Position numbers and translations under genes: made by a program. Under the pieces are notes generated by a model that saw only the letters and a list, made by a program, of their open reading frames with translations, was not told the DNA's origin and made no database searches. Positions 17,864 to 26,363 of a DNA stretch of 64,000 nt are shown here, in pieces. Position 1 is the stretch's first letter. Each line of letters begins with the position of its first letter. Origin of the DNA: Chitinophaga eiseniae (GTDB lineage Bacteria > Bacteroidota > Bacteroidia > Chitinophagales > Chitinophagaceae); assembly GCF_012641265.1 (NCBI RefSeq), contig NZ_JABAHZ010000008.1, positions 234,798-298,797 of the forward strand, given 5' to 3'.

Positions 17864-18949
17864 TCAGAATTTAATAGTTTTACCAGTTCGCACCGATTCC
17901 CGGGCGGCCTCCAGTATACGTACCACGATCACGTTATTTTCCGGCGCATATAAGCCATAGGGAGGCATTTTCACTGTGCCATTCAATATATCGATCAGGT
18001 AGCGAAAAGGGTCTTCGTATACCCGTATATCCGTTGCCGTTATATAACGAACGGTAGCCGGCGCCCGTTCATTATTACGTTGCACCAGTGTATTTTTATC
18101 GGCTGCAATAAGATAACCTTTGTCGCCGTATATTTCCATGTCTTTACGGCTGAAGGTCCAGTTCCAGGAAGCCTGTATGGTACATTGCATATCCCCGTAG
18201 TCCACCAGGATAGTGGCGTCGTCTTCCACTTTAGGATATACCTGTGGTTTGTAATGCCGGGCCACCGCGGTAACGGAAACGGGCAAACGATTCTTCACCA
18301 GGTAAGTCATCTGGTTGGCGCCGTAGCAGCCAAAGTCCATGAGCGCACCACCGCCATTCAGCACCGGGTCGGTGAGCCAGGCAAGGAACTCCGGACCGCA
18401 GCCTATTTCTTTGGGTCCCTGGTGCCCATCGTTGATGGTTACCTTCCTGATCTTCCCGGCGAAACTGCTGTCTTCCACCAACTGGAACGTTTTGGCAACA
18501 GACGGATACCAGCTGGTTTCATAGTCGGTGAGCAGGTGTACCCCGTATCTGCGTGCCAGGGAGTCCATATACACGGCATCTGCCACGGTGGTGGCCAGCG
18601 GCTTTTCTACCATGATATGTATATGCCGGGGCGCTGCCGCCTCCACCACTTCTCTATGGGCTTTGATAGAACCAAATGCCAGCACTGCGGCCGGCTTTAC
18701 CGCATCCAGCATTTCTGCCAGGTTCGTATAAAAGATATTTTCCGGCAGATGGTATTGCTTTGCGCGCAACTTTGCTACGGCAACATCCGGTTCGTAAATG
18801 CCTGCGATCTGGATATCCCCTTTATCGGGGCGGCCCAGGATGAATCCCGCATGCCCGTGCGATACGCCGGCTACGGCTACCCGTAATGATTGCGACCAGG
18901 TGATTTCCGCCGCCAGCAGCAACAGGAAAATGATGAAAACTATACGCAT
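17864..18949 (-). CDS. Exported Gfo/Idh/MocA-family oxidoreductase
   Basis: NAD(P)-dependent sugar dehydrogenase-type protein of 361 residues, with an N-terminal signal peptide (IVFIIFLLLLAAEITWS). The Rossmann start LRVAVAGVSHGHAG replaces the common GxGxxG, a variation seen in this family. The signature EKPLATTVADA spans about residues 112-122, and the substrate-domain block GGGALMDFGCYGANQM follows. Export suggests action on periplasmic sugars with a retained cofactor, by analogy with glucose-fructose oxidoreductase. The SGNH hydrolase gene lies seven bases upstream and the zinc-ribbon gene five bases downstream: an operon. Confidence 0.88.
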   Translation of the reverse strand: MRIVFIIFLLLLAAEITWSQSLRVAVAGVSHGHAGFILGRPDKGDIQIAGIYEPDVAVAKLRAKQYHLPENIFYTNLAEMLDAVKPAAVLAFGSIKAHREVVEAAAPRHIHIMVEKPLATTVADAVYMDSLARRYGVHLLTDYETSWYPSVAKTFQLVEDSSFAGKIRKVTINDGHQGPKEIGCGPEFLAWLTDPVLNGGGALMDFGCYGANQMTYLVKNRLPVSVTAVARHYKPQVYPKVEDDATILVDYGDMQCTIQASWNWTFSRKDMEIYGDKGYLIAADKNTLVQRNNERAPATVRYITATDIRVYEDPFRYLIDILNGTVKMPPYGLYAPENNVIVVRILEAARESVRTGKTIKF

Positions 18950-18956
18950 ACTGCTT

Positions 18957-19622
18957 TTATTTATGCAACAGGTACGGCTGTACGGCCTTTTCCCATATTG
19001 CGTATCCTTTTTTGTTCATGTGCAACATGTCGTCCAGGAATAATTCCTTACGCGGCTGCCCGGATTTATCGAGCATTTTGGAATAGATATCTACAAAAAC
19101 GATCTGTTTTTCCTTTGCCAGGAAATTTTTGATCAGCGCATTGGTTTGCCTTGCCTTCTCTAAAAATGCGGCCCGGGAGGGACTGGGCTTAATGGAAATA
19201 TAAATGATGGGAATGGCCGGTAGCTTGGCCCGGATAACACCATATAGCTGCTGAAAGCGTACCAGCATAGTATCGGCGGTAACGCTGGCATGCGGCAAAT
19301 CATTTTCTCCTACATAAATCACTATCTGCCGGGGAGCATACGGGAAAATGATGTCATTGGCGTAATAAGTGATGTCGTTGGTTTCAGCCCCGCCAACGCC
19401 CCTGTTCATCGCCACATAGCTGCTGAAATTCCGTTCCAGGTCGTCCCATTTGCGGATAGAAGAACTACCCACAAACAAAATAGGATGCGGCGCCGGTGCA
19501 TACATTTTATCAAAATCCTGGATCGTATGAATATCCTTTTCAAATCGCAGCGGCGACTGTGCAAACAGGCCAACGCTCGCATACAGACAGGCCAGGCAGA
19601 GCAGCAATAAATTTTTCCTCAT
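18957..19622 (-). CDS. Secreted SGNH/GDSL-family esterase
   Basis: A 221-residue SGNH hydrolase with a signal peptide (cleavage likely after LFAQ, residue 22). Block I is FVGSSSIRKW with the nucleophilic Ser, block II NRGVGGAET supplies Gly, block III YVGENDL supplies Asn, and block V DDMLHMNKKGY holds the Asp and His. Exported relatives in Bacteroidota are often carbohydrate acetyl-esterases. It is the first gene of the minus-strand unit with the oxidoreductase and zinc-ribbon genes, and is divergent from the YrdB gene at 19689. Confidence 0.88.
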   Translation of the reverse strand: MRKNLLLLCLACLYASVGLFAQSPLRFEKDIHTIQDFDKMYAPAPHPILFVGSSSIRKWDDLERNFSSYVAMNRGVGGAETNDITYYANDIIFPYAPRQIVIYVGENDLPHASVTADTMLVRFQQLYGVIRAKLPAIPIIYISIKPSPSRAAFLEKARQTNALIKNFLAKEKQIVFVDIYSKMLDKSGQPRKELFLDDMLHMNKKGYAIWEKAVQPYLLHK

Positions 19623-19688
19623 AACAATTTAATTAACACCAAGCCGTTAAGATAAAAGAAATATATTTATTTCGGAATAGTCAACGAT

Positions 19689-20081
19689 ATGAATACCAAT
19701 CCCGTCAACTTAGCCGTACGTTTCCTACTGGAAATTATTATGTTAGTTATACTGGGCTCCTGGGGCTGGCAAATGGGCGCCGATAGCTGGCTACGATATG
19801 TGCTGGCGTTGGGATTTCCGCTCAGCGCAGCCACCCTCTGGGGCGTTTTTCGTATTCCTAATGATCCGAAAGAAGCGCCCGTGGCTATTCCCGGACAGGC
19901 AAGACTACTATTGGAGTGGATATTATTCGGGTTGGCCATATGGGGGCTCCGTGTAATGGAACATCCTCAGTGGAGTACTATCCTGGCCGCCGTTGTAGTT
20001 ATTCATTACATTGTATCCTACGACAGAACCTGGGATATGTTGCGTAACAAGCCCTATAACGGCTTTGCAGAAAGAAGATAA
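19689..20081 (+). CDS. YrdB family protein (DUF2568), four-helix membrane protein
   Basis: Integral membrane protein of 130 residues. About four hydrophobic segments are visible: LLEIIMLVILGSWGW, YVLALGFPLSAATLWGVF, LLLEWILFGLAIWGL and ILAAVVVIHYIVSY. The FRIPNDPKEAPVAIPGQARLLLE link between the second and third is the conserved DUF2568 loop. Function unknown. It stands alone, ending 12 bases before the convergent ABC ATPase gene. Confidence 0.82.
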   Translation: MNTNPVNLAVRFLLEIIMLVILGSWGWQMGADSWLRYVLALGFPLSAATLWGVFRIPNDPKEAPVAIPGQARLLLEWILFGLAIWGLRVMEHPQWSTILAAVVVIHYIVSYDRTWDMLRNKPYNGFAERR

Positions 20082-20092
20082 ATAAGGTCCGG

Positions 20093-21076
20093 TTAAAAAT
20101 ACCACACCGCTTCAGGGTCTACAGCTACCTGCACGGTAGCCCCCTTCTTCAGCCCGGCATTGGCTGTTTTAATGGTAACGATTTCATTACCCAATGCTAC
20201 TTCTGCCTCGAGGAAGCTGCCATAAAAACTGAGTTCCTTCACTTTACCGGGAATCGCGTCTTTTTTGGTACGCACTACTTTAAAATCCTCCGGCCGGATA
20301 AAAATATGCTTACCGTTACGGGTAATACCGGGGAGTCCTTCCAGTATGTTTGCCTTAGCGGGTGCGATCAGGTTGTATTTCCCAAACAATCCCGCTACAT
20401 ATTCACTAACCGGCTGGTTATAAATTTCCCTGGGAGTACCCTGCTGTACAATTTCCCCGTCTTTCATCACCAGGATCTGGTCGGCCCAGGGCAGTATATC
20501 CATAGGATCGTGCGAAATCAACATACAGGTAATACCCAGTCTTTCGCTGATATCGCCGATCACATTCTTCAGAATGCTTTTATGGATCATGTCGAGGTTA
20601 GAATAGGGTTCATCCAGCAAAAACAGGCGCGGTGCGCCTATCAGCAACCGGGCCATTGCAATACGTTGCTTCTCTCCGCCCGACAGCTGATCGGTCTTTC
20701 TTTTCAACAGGTGGCTGATCCTGCACACCTCGTATACTTCGTTGGCTGATTCTTCCGTAAGCTTATTGGCATACGACAGAATTTCCTCCACGCGGTAATT
20801 ATTTCTCAATTCAAAGTGCTGCGACAAGTACGCGGTACCCGGATGTCCAGGAATAAGCACCTCCAGGGCGCCCCTTACCCGCTTTCCTTCAAACATAACT
20901 GTGCCTTCATCGGCCTGTCCCATGCCTCCTGCAATTTTCATCAGGGAGCTTTTTCCGGAACCTGTTTCTCCGGCAATCACTACCTTCTGAAACTGGTGTT
21001 GTGTAAAGCTGACATTCTTTAAAATATATGCGCCGTGCTGTTGTTTACTGATATTGGAGACTTCAAGAAAATTCAT
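20093..21076 (-). CDS. Orphan ABC transporter ATP-binding protein (CysA/PotA-like)
   Basis: Cytoplasmic ABC ATPase of 327 residues. Walker A GETGSGKSS is at about 36-44, the Q-loop in AYLSQHFELR, the signature LSGGEKQR, Walker B RLFLLDEPYSNLD and the H-loop switch ISHDPMDI are all intact. A C-terminal beta-rich extension (about 240-327: IFIRPEDFKVV, GKVKELSFYGSFLEAEV) is a TOBE-type domain, typical of importers of oxyanions, polyamines or sugars. No permease or binding-protein gene is nearby, so its partners must be elsewhere or it works without them. Confidence 0.88.
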   Translation of the reverse strand: MNFLEVSNISKQQHGAYILKNVSFTQHQFQKVVIAGETGSGKSSLMKIAGGMGQADEGTVMFEGKRVRGALEVLIPGHPGTAYLSQHFELRNNYRVEEILSYANKLTEESANEVYEVCRISHLLKRKTDQLSGGEKQRIAMARLLIGAPRLFLLDEPYSNLDMIHKSILKNVIGDISERLGITCMLISHDPMDILPWADQILVMKDGEIVQQGTPREIYNQPVSEYVAGLFGKYNLIAPAKANILEGLPGITRNGKHIFIRPEDFKVVRTKKDAIPGKVKELSFYGSFLEAEVALGNEIVTIKTANAGLKKGATVQVAVDPEAVWYF

Positions 21077-21201
21077 TCGCGCAAGTTAGTAAAACTTGCC
21101 GGAAAGGGGAAGCAAAAAGCGCATAACTATTGAAGTAAGCACATAGATAATCAAATCAATATCATTGATAACCAGTGTAGTATAATCACCAAAACATAAA
21201 A

Positions 21202-21223
21202 CCCCTTCTGCATAAAGAAGGGG
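21202..21223 (-). terminator. Terminator after the dipeptidase gene
   Basis: Eight-base stem CCCCTTCT / AGAAGGGG around six bases, followed on the minus strand by TTTTATGTTTT. It lies 30 bases beyond the dipeptidase stop. Confidence 0.8.
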
Positions 21224-21252
21224 CTTTGTCGTAATCAGCTATACGAATAGTG

Positions 21253-22326
21253 TTAGTCTTTCCAGGCATTGCGCAGGAAGCGCAACCAGTTACTATGCAT
21301 GACGTTTTCAATATCTGTAGCGCTATACCCTCTTTTCGACAGTAAGGCTGGAAGCGTTTGCAGATCTGCGATGGTTTCCAGGTCATAAGGACATTGCTCT
21401 TTACCAAAGGCGCCATCCAGGTCGGAACCAATACCGATATGCAGGGCATTGCCTGCGATCTGGCAGATATGATCCATATGGTCTACCATTTTTTCGAGAT
21501 TGCAATGCATATCCTTCGGGGTAGATTTTCCGCGCACCCAGCCAGGTACCATCATCCAGGCATCCAATGCGCCGCCAATAACGGCTCCTTTTTGTACCAG
21601 TACCCGGATCATGTCGTCGCTGAACTGCCGGTTATGATCTACCAGCGCACGACAATTATTATGACTTGCCCATACGGGCCCATTAAACAATTCCATGGCA
21701 TCCCAGAAGGCATCGTCGCATAAGTGAGTAGCGTCGAGTATCATGCCCAGACGCTCTATTTCCCTTATCAATTGCCGGCCGCGCTCATTTAAATGTCCCG
21801 TAGCATCGGTGCCGTTGGCATAACGTCCAGGCCCATAGTGAGCAGGACCTATCGCGCGGAGTCCTTTATTATAAGCACGTTCCAGGTATTTTATATCAAC
21901 AATGGAATCGGCGCCCTCGAGGCTAAGGATATAGCCTATTGGTTTCTTATCATTGGGGGTACCGTCATTCCAGTGCAGCAGGTGTTGCTCCAATCCTTTC
22001 CGGTCTTTGATCATCACCATTTCTCCCGCATCTTCCATGGCTTTATACCAGGCGAGTTGTCCCTGGGTTTGCGCCCATGCCTGCTCGGGGGAATGCCAGC
22101 CTGGGAGGGGATTATCCGGGGCTACGAAGCGGCCTATTTGTGTGGCCACCACCAATCCTATATTTCCCTTCCTCAGTTCAGGGAAAGCCACCACGCCGTT
22201 ACCGCGGTCCGGCTTATCGCTCAGCCCCGCTTCCCTTTCCCGGATGGCGGCTACCGGCTGTTGCAGGTCCCTGTTCCATTCCAGCGCATTCATGCTAAGA
22301 TCCAGGTGTGCATCTATCGTAAACAT
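21253..22326 (-). CDS. Membrane-dipeptidase family (peptidase M19) hydrolase
   Basis: Zinc dipeptidase of the amidohydrolase fold, 357 residues, no signal peptide. Metal ligands are visible in DAHLDLSMNA, the bridging Glu in LSLEGADSI, His in LDATHLCDDAF and SHNNCRAL, and Asp in GSDLDGAFG. M19 enzymes cleave dipeptides, often with a D-residue at the C-terminal side. The RidA-family gene lies 20 bases upstream on the same strand. RidA proteins clear reactive enamine or imine intermediates, so the pair may act in amino-acid or D-amino-acid salvage. Confidence 0.9.
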   Translation of the reverse strand: MFTIDAHLDLSMNALEWNRDLQQPVAAIREREAGLSDKPDRGNGVVAFPELRKGNIGLVVATQIGRFVAPDNPLPGWHSPEQAWAQTQGQLAWYKAMEDAGEMVMIKDRKGLEQHLLHWNDGTPNDKKPIGYILSLEGADSIVDIKYLERAYNKGLRAIGPAHYGPGRYANGTDATGHLNERGRQLIREIERLGMILDATHLCDDAFWDAMELFNGPVWASHNNCRALVDHNRQFSDDMIRVLVQKGAVIGGALDAWMMVPGWVRGKSTPKDMHCNLEKMVDHMDHICQIAGNALHIGIGSDLDGAFGKEQCPYDLETIADLQTLPALLSKRGYSATDIENVMHSNWLRFLRNAWKD

Positions 22327-22346
22327 ACTTATTTTCTTTAGTTTGC

Positions 22347-22844
22347 CTAGTATAGTTCAAATAACGCTTCTATTTCAACCGGGATATTATCCGGTAGGGA
22401 GCCAAAACCAACTGCGCTTCTAACGCCTATCCCATTCTCCTCTCCCCAGATGGCCGCAAATAATTCGCTGCACCCATTGATAATATAAGGATGGCGCTCA
22501 AAGCTGGGCGTACAATTTACCATTCCAAATACCTTAATCACCCGTTTTACTTTATCCAAACTGCCTATATGCGTTTTAATGGTCGACAGCATCGTTAACC
22601 CCACCTGCCTGGCGGCCAGCTTACCAGCTTCCATGTCCAACGCATCTCCTATCCGGCCAATAATGAGTGATTTATCATGCTGTACAGGCCCATGACCTGA
22701 CAGATAAAGATATTTACCATCTACGAGGCAAGGCTTATAAACGCCCAGCGGCGCTGGCGCTGGTGGCAATGCTAGTCCCAGGGTCGCAAATTTCTCTTCT
22801 GCGTGATTACTTTCCATAGTTGCTGTTTTATGTGCTTTATTCAT
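22347..22844 (-). CDS. RidA/YjgF family protein
   Basis: A 165-residue protein of the RidA (Rid/YER057c/UK114) family. The conserved segments are LYLSGHGPV, KLAARQVGLTMLSTIK, VKRVIKVFGMVNCTPSF and GVRSAVGFGSLPDNIPVEIEALFEL; the last keeps the R-x-x-x-G and final Glu of the active cleft. The frame extends to a GTG at 22883, but the ATG at 22844, or one at 22817, gives a more usual N-terminus. It is the first gene of a two-gene unit with the M19 dipeptidase and is divergent from the YXWGXW gene. Confidence 0.88.
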   Translation of the reverse strand: MNKAHKTATMESNHAEEKFATLGLALPPAPAPLGVYKPCLVDGKYLYLSGHGPVQHDKSLIIGRIGDALDMEAGKLAARQVGLTMLSTIKTHIGSLDKVKRVIKVFGMVNCTPSFERHPYIINGCSELFAAIWGEENGIGVRSAVGFGSLPDNIPVEIEALFELY

Positions 22845-23066
22845 ATATAACCGTGGCAGGCCAAGATAACATTTTAACAACACTTTAATTTGTATTTTCC
22901 ACGTTCCACAACGTTACCCTGATTTTCTACATCCGCGACCAAAGCAATATCCGGCACCTTTACCCGTTTTCAATACTCCCGGTAGCGCTATTGCGAACCC
23001 CTTCTCCCGGGTTAAACTTTTTTATGGCATAATTGTCGAATAGAAAGGATAAAGAGTAATCATATC

Positions 23067-24371
23067 ATGAAAAACATTATCATCGCCTTGATGCTCACCA
23101 GTACAGCATTAGCTGCCACCGCACCGGTGGCGCAGGCACAGGTAAGCGTGGGAATTTCCATCCGGTTGGCGCCCCCGCTGTTACCCGTATACACCCAGCC
23201 TCCCTGTCCGGTGGATGGATATCTTTGGACACCGGGGTACTGGGCATACGGTCCCGATGGTTACTACTGGGTACCAGGTGCATGGATCATGCCTCCGGCC
23301 ATTGGTTTACTTTGGACTCCGGGATATTGGGGTTGCATAGGTGGCATTTACAGCTGGCATGCCGGCTACTGGGGTCACCGGGTAGGATACTATGGTGGCG
23401 TTAACTATGGATGCGGATATTTTGGTTCCGGATTCTATGGGGGCGGCTGGGCAGGTAACGTATATCGTTATAATACAGCCTATACCAATGTAAACACCAC
23501 TATTGTTCGTAATACTTACATTAACAACACCGTAATTAATAACCGGACTATTATCAATAATCGTAGCAGCTACAATGGTCCCGGCGGTATAACCGCCCGC
23601 CCTACGCGTACCGACCAGTTAGCCATGCGGGATCGCCATATACAGGCCACTTCTGCACAGGTATCCAATCAACGGGTAGCGAGGGGTAACCGTGATATGT
23701 TGGCTTCCGTAAACAATGGTCGTCCAGCCAATGCAGTGATACATGCTCAGCAGGGAAATCGCGTGGGCGGCAACCCTAATGCAGCACGGCCTTCGGTTCG
23801 ACAGGGATTAACTAACCAGGGTGGTTCCAGTATCAGACAGGGCAACACCCAGCCTGGAGGTAATAACAACGTCCGGCAGGGGTTTGCCGACAGGGGCAAT
23901 AACAATATGCGCCCGGGTAATAATAATATCAGGCAGGGAACTACACAGCCGGGTAATAACGTAAGACAAGGATTTACACGACCAGGTAATAATGCAAGAC
24001 AGGGTTATAATCAACCTGGCAATAACGTAAGACAGGGATTTACCAGACCAGACAATAACGTAAGGCAGGGATTTACACGGCCAGACAATAATGTGAGACA
24101 AGGATTTACCGGTCAGCGCAATGCTCCTTCCTATAACCCAGCCAGACAGGGGTACAATAATCCAGGCGGCGCCCGTCCAAGTTACAACGGTGGACAGGGT
24201 CGTGTGATGGCACAACAGCAACCACACTTTTCACAGCAGATGCCTCGCGGCGGCGGTGGTGGTCGTGAATTCGGCGGCGGTGGTGGCGGTGGCCGTGTTG
24301 GAGGAGGTGGATTTGGTGGCGGCCACGGCGGTGGCGGCGGACACGAAGGTGGTGGCCGCGTACGGCACTAA
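23067..24371 (+). CDS. Secreted YXWGXW-repeat protein with Asn/Arg/Gln-Gly repeats and polyglycine tail
   Basis: A 434-residue low-complexity envelope protein. The signal peptide ends at AVAQAQ-like APVAQAQ (residue 25). Residues about 48-105 hold four aromatic repeats of the YXWGXW type (GYLWTPGYW, GYYWVPGAW, LLWTPGYW, YSWHAGYWG). A Tyr/Gly and Asn-rich linker follows, then 11-residue repeats NNVRQGFTRPD (about 295-350) and a glycine-rich end. No enzyme motif is present. Such proteins are common in Bacteroidota and Proteobacteria, and their role is unknown, perhaps in cell-surface structure. It has its own terminator at 24418. Confidence 0.85.
   Translation: MKNIIIALMLTSTALAATAPVAQAQVSVGISIRLAPPLLPVYTQPPCPVDGYLWTPGYWAYGPDGYYWVPGAWIMPPAIGLLWTPGYWGCIGGIYSWHAGYWGHRVGYYGGVNYGCGYFGSGFYGGGWAGNVYRYNTAYTNVNTTIVRNTYINNTVINNRTIINNRSSYNGPGGITARPTRTDQLAMRDRHIQATSAQVSNQRVARGNRDMLASVNNGRPANAVIHAQQGNRVGGNPNAARPSVRQGLTNQGGSSIRQGNTQPGGNNNVRQGFADRGNNNMRPGNNNIRQGTTQPGNNVRQGFTRPGNNARQGYNQPGNNVRQGFTRPDNNVRQGFTRPDNNVRQGFTGQRNAPSYNPARQGYNNPGGARPSYNGGQGRVMAQQQPHFSQQMPRGGGGGREFGGGGGGGRVGGGGFGGGHGGGGGHEGGGRVRH
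23949..24114 (+). repeat. 33-base coding tandem repeat
   Basis: About five imperfect copies of a 33-base unit encode NNVRQGFTRPD/G. All lie in frame inside the YXWGXW gene. Copies differ mainly at synonymous positions and in the last codon. This is the most likely place in the window for length variation by slippage. Confidence 0.8.
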
Positions 24372-24417
24372 CACAATAATCCAGTACAAATATTTCCTTT
24401 CATCCGGCATTATAAAT

Positions 24418-24443
24418 GAAGCATCTCCTACCAGAGATGCTTC
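24418..24443 (+). terminator. Terminator of the YXWGXW-repeat gene
   Basis: Perfect ten-base stem GAAGCATCTC / GAGATGCTTC around six bases, followed by a pyrimidine-rich TCTTCTTTCC. It lies 46 bases after the stop codon. Confidence 0.75.
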
Positions 24444-24484
24444 TCTTCTTTCCTCGCCCAAAGGCTGGCACGGATGGATGAAAA

Positions 24485-24523
24485 GCGTTGCTGATCAGCA
24501 ATTCCTTTTTTGATCAGCAACGC
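24485..24523 (-). terminator. Hairpin after the 24529-25250 unit
   Basis: Perfect 13-base stem GCGTTGCTGATCA / TGATCAGCAACGC with a 13-base loop. It lies five bases beyond the minus-strand stop at 24529. The following T tract is short (CTTTTC), so termination strength is uncertain. Confidence 0.6.
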
Positions 24524-24528
24524 CCTTA

Positions 24529-24741
24529 TCAATCCTCCATAATGTGACATTGGAAACCATTTTCATTGACCAGCATCATTACTTTTTCCGGGTGAAAATT
24601 GTCCCCTTCCACCCTTAACACCCTGTCGCAATCTTCCAGGTCGAAGTTAATCCTGCTACCCGGGAAGTTGTTGTGCAACAGCGCTACCAACGCATTGGCA
24701 ACGCCGCGACGCTGCACATTGGTTTTAAATACTTCTACCAT
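24529..24741 (-). CDS. Small HMA-like ferredoxin-fold protein, unknown function
   Basis: A 70-residue cytoplasmic protein. The pattern MVEVFKTNVQRRGVANALV, then FDLEDCDRVLRVEG and a C-terminal NENGFQCHIMED suggests the beta-alpha-beta-beta-alpha-beta fold of heavy-metal-associated domains. It lacks the CxxC metal site, so metal binding is doubtful. The frame is open upstream to a TTG inside the DinB gene; the ATG at 24741 avoids that overlap and is preferred. It follows the DinB-type gene by 14 bases and is probably cotranscribed with it. I cannot give a function. Confidence 0.65.
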   Translation of the reverse strand: MVEVFKTNVQRRGVANALVALLHNNFPGSRINFDLEDCDRVLRVEGDNFHPEKVMMLVNENGFQCHIMED

Positions 24742-24755
24742 CGGTGTAAAATTTA

Positions 24756-25250
24756 TTACATATACTTCATAGCCGGATAGCCCAGGAGTCGCCTCCACAA
24801 AGCAATCTGGCCAATACAATTGGCTTCCCTGTAAATGGTGAAAGTGACCATATCCCAGCAGGGAAAGCTCATTCCGGGGAATTCAATGATTTTGTCGAGC
24901 CGCTCATCGGTGGCCTGTGCCAGCACTTCCCTGAAAATTGGCGTAATCCGTTCCCAGTCTTGCTGGTATACTTCCAATGTGGGATAGGTAACGCCTTCTT
25001 TGATACCCTGGTTGTGTGCAAAAAGCGCATCTCCGGTTGATTTCTCTTTCACGTTGGGATCTATTAAACCGGCTACATCAAACCGCTGTTGTACCAGCGA
25101 ACCTGCCAGCCAGGCAATATGGTTGGCAGCCGTATCCAAACGTTTATAAGCATCTGCATCCGCTATACCTTCCAATGCCCTGGGATAAAGCCCGGTTTGC
25201 AGATCGTACATGGCCAGAATGCCCAGCATCCTGTTACTAGCAGCTTTCAT
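24756..25250 (-). CDS. DinB superfamily protein
   Basis: A 164-residue all-helical protein of the DinB/YfiT four-helix superfamily, usually metal-binding and often involved in thiol or stress chemistry. LDTAANHIAWLAGSLV near residues 38-53 supplies the first conserved His region, and the C-terminal CIGQIALWRRLLGYPAM matches the last helix. It is divergent from the GlxA-type regulator at 25391, with a candidate operator between them (25332-25347), so it is probably controlled by that regulator together with the small gene 24529-24741. Confidence 0.72.
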   Translation of the reverse strand: MKAASNRMLGILAMYDLQTGLYPRALEGIADADAYKRLDTAANHIAWLAGSLVQQRFDVAGLIDPNVKEKSTGDALFAHNQGIKEGVTYPTLEVYQQDWERITPIFREVLAQATDERLDKIIEFPGMSFPCWDMVTFTIYREANCIGQIALWRRLLGYPAMKYM

Positions 25251-25331
25251 GTTGTTGTAATTTATGGTTTCAAACTATCTCTAAGGTAGTTGATAATTCC
25301 AGCCTGGAAGGATGTTGATTCAGTCAATCTT

Positions 25332-25347
25332 AGGGGCGTTTGCGACA
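25332..25347 (+). promoter_or_regulatory. Candidate GlxA/AraC operator, site A
   Basis: AGGGGCGTTTGCGACA, 44 bases before the GlxA-type start at 25391 and overlapping the region upstream of a -7 box TAAGTTTG (25357-25364). It matches the sites at 42464 (before the second GlxA gene, same orientation relative to that gene) and 43509. Confidence 0.6.
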
Positions 25348-25390
25348 AAAAAATCTTAAGTTTGGAAAGAGAATTTAAAATTGTCACCAT

Positions 25391-26362
25391 ATGCTGCAGA
25401 TAGGTATCCTGCTAACCCGTCATTATAAGTTACTGAGTCTGGCTGCTATCACGGACGTCCTCGACACCGTCAACAAAATTTACCAAAAAAGCGATCAGCC
25501 TGCTCCTTTTACAGTGACGTTACTGTATACGTCCGACACCGCGCATCTGATTTCCGCATTTCCGGCCTACCCGGCGCAAACGCTGGTTGAAGCAGGTGCA
25601 TTTAAATTATTGCTGATTCCTTCTTTTACAGCCGATGACCTATCGCAGGTACTGGCAGAAAACGAGGCATGGCTTCCCTGGTTGCGGCAGCAATATAAAA
25701 AGGGAGCAGAACTGGCCAGTTTCTGCACCGGCGCATTTTTGCTGGCCGCTACAGGATTGCTCGATGGCAAAATAGCCACTACCCATGTAGATGCCTGCAA
25801 AGAGTTTGCCCGCGCGTTTCCGCGGGTGAACCTGCTGCCAGATAAAACGGTAACACATGATGCGGGTATTTATACCAGCGGAGGCGCCACCTCCACCTTT
25901 CATTTGCTGTTACATTTGCTGGAGATACATTGCGGGATTGAAGTGGCGGTGAGAACGGCCAAGATATTCGCTATCGATATGGGCCGTGATAAACAATCCT
26001 ATTTCAGTACCTTCCAGCCTACGCGTAACCACCATGACGACCTGGTAGCCACTGCCCAGCTAAAAATTGAAACCTGCTACCAGGAAGCCGGCACTATCGA
26101 GGAAATGATCAAAGATATTCCATCCAGTCGCCGCAATATTGTGAGAAGGTTTAAACAGGTAACCGGTGTTACCCCTATCGAATACCTGCAACTCACCCGC
26201 ATAGAAGCCGCCAAAAAATTGCTGGAACAAACCGGTCAGCAAATGACCGAAATCATTTACAATTCCGGTTATAACGATCCCAAGGCATTCAGAAAGGTAT
26301 TCCGCAAAACCGTGGGAATGACGCCTTCTGAATACCGGGAAAAGTTCAATGCAGTCAGATAG
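25391..26362 (+). CDS. GlxA-family regulator (DJ-1/PfpI domain plus AraC HTH), paralogue 1
   Basis: Transcription factor of 323 residues. The N-terminal class I glutamine amidotransferase-like (DJ-1/PfpI) domain covers about 1-180 and keeps the nucleophile-elbow cysteine in ASFCTGAFLLAATGLLDG. The AraC double HTH covers about 220-320 (TIEEMIKDIPSSRRNIVRRFK, QMTEIIYNSGYNDPKAFRKVF) and ends GMTPSEYREKF. The DJ-1-like domain is thought to sense a small metabolite. It is divergent from the DinB unit and has a paralogue at 41437-42429. Its gene ends two bases before the convergent DinB gene at 26364. Confidence 0.92.
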   Translation: MLQIGILLTRHYKLLSLAAITDVLDTVNKIYQKSDQPAPFTVTLLYTSDTAHLISAFPAYPAQTLVEAGAFKLLLIPSFTADDLSQVLAENEAWLPWLRQQYKKGAELASFCTGAFLLAATGLLDGKIATTHVDACKEFARAFPRVNLLPDKTVTHDAGIYTSGGATSTFHLLLHLLEIHCGIEVAVRTAKIFAIDMGRDKQSYFSTFQPTRNHHDDLVATAQLKIETCYQEAGTIEEMIKDIPSSRRNIVRRFKQVTGVTPIEYLQLTRIEAAKKLLEQTGQQMTEIIYNSGYNDPKAFRKVFRKTVGMTPSEYREKFNAVR

Positions 26363-26363
26363 A

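Noticed and set aside
23949..24114. Regular short repeats that could suggest a CRISPR array
   Set aside because: The 33-base units are contiguous without spacers and in frame within a coding gene.
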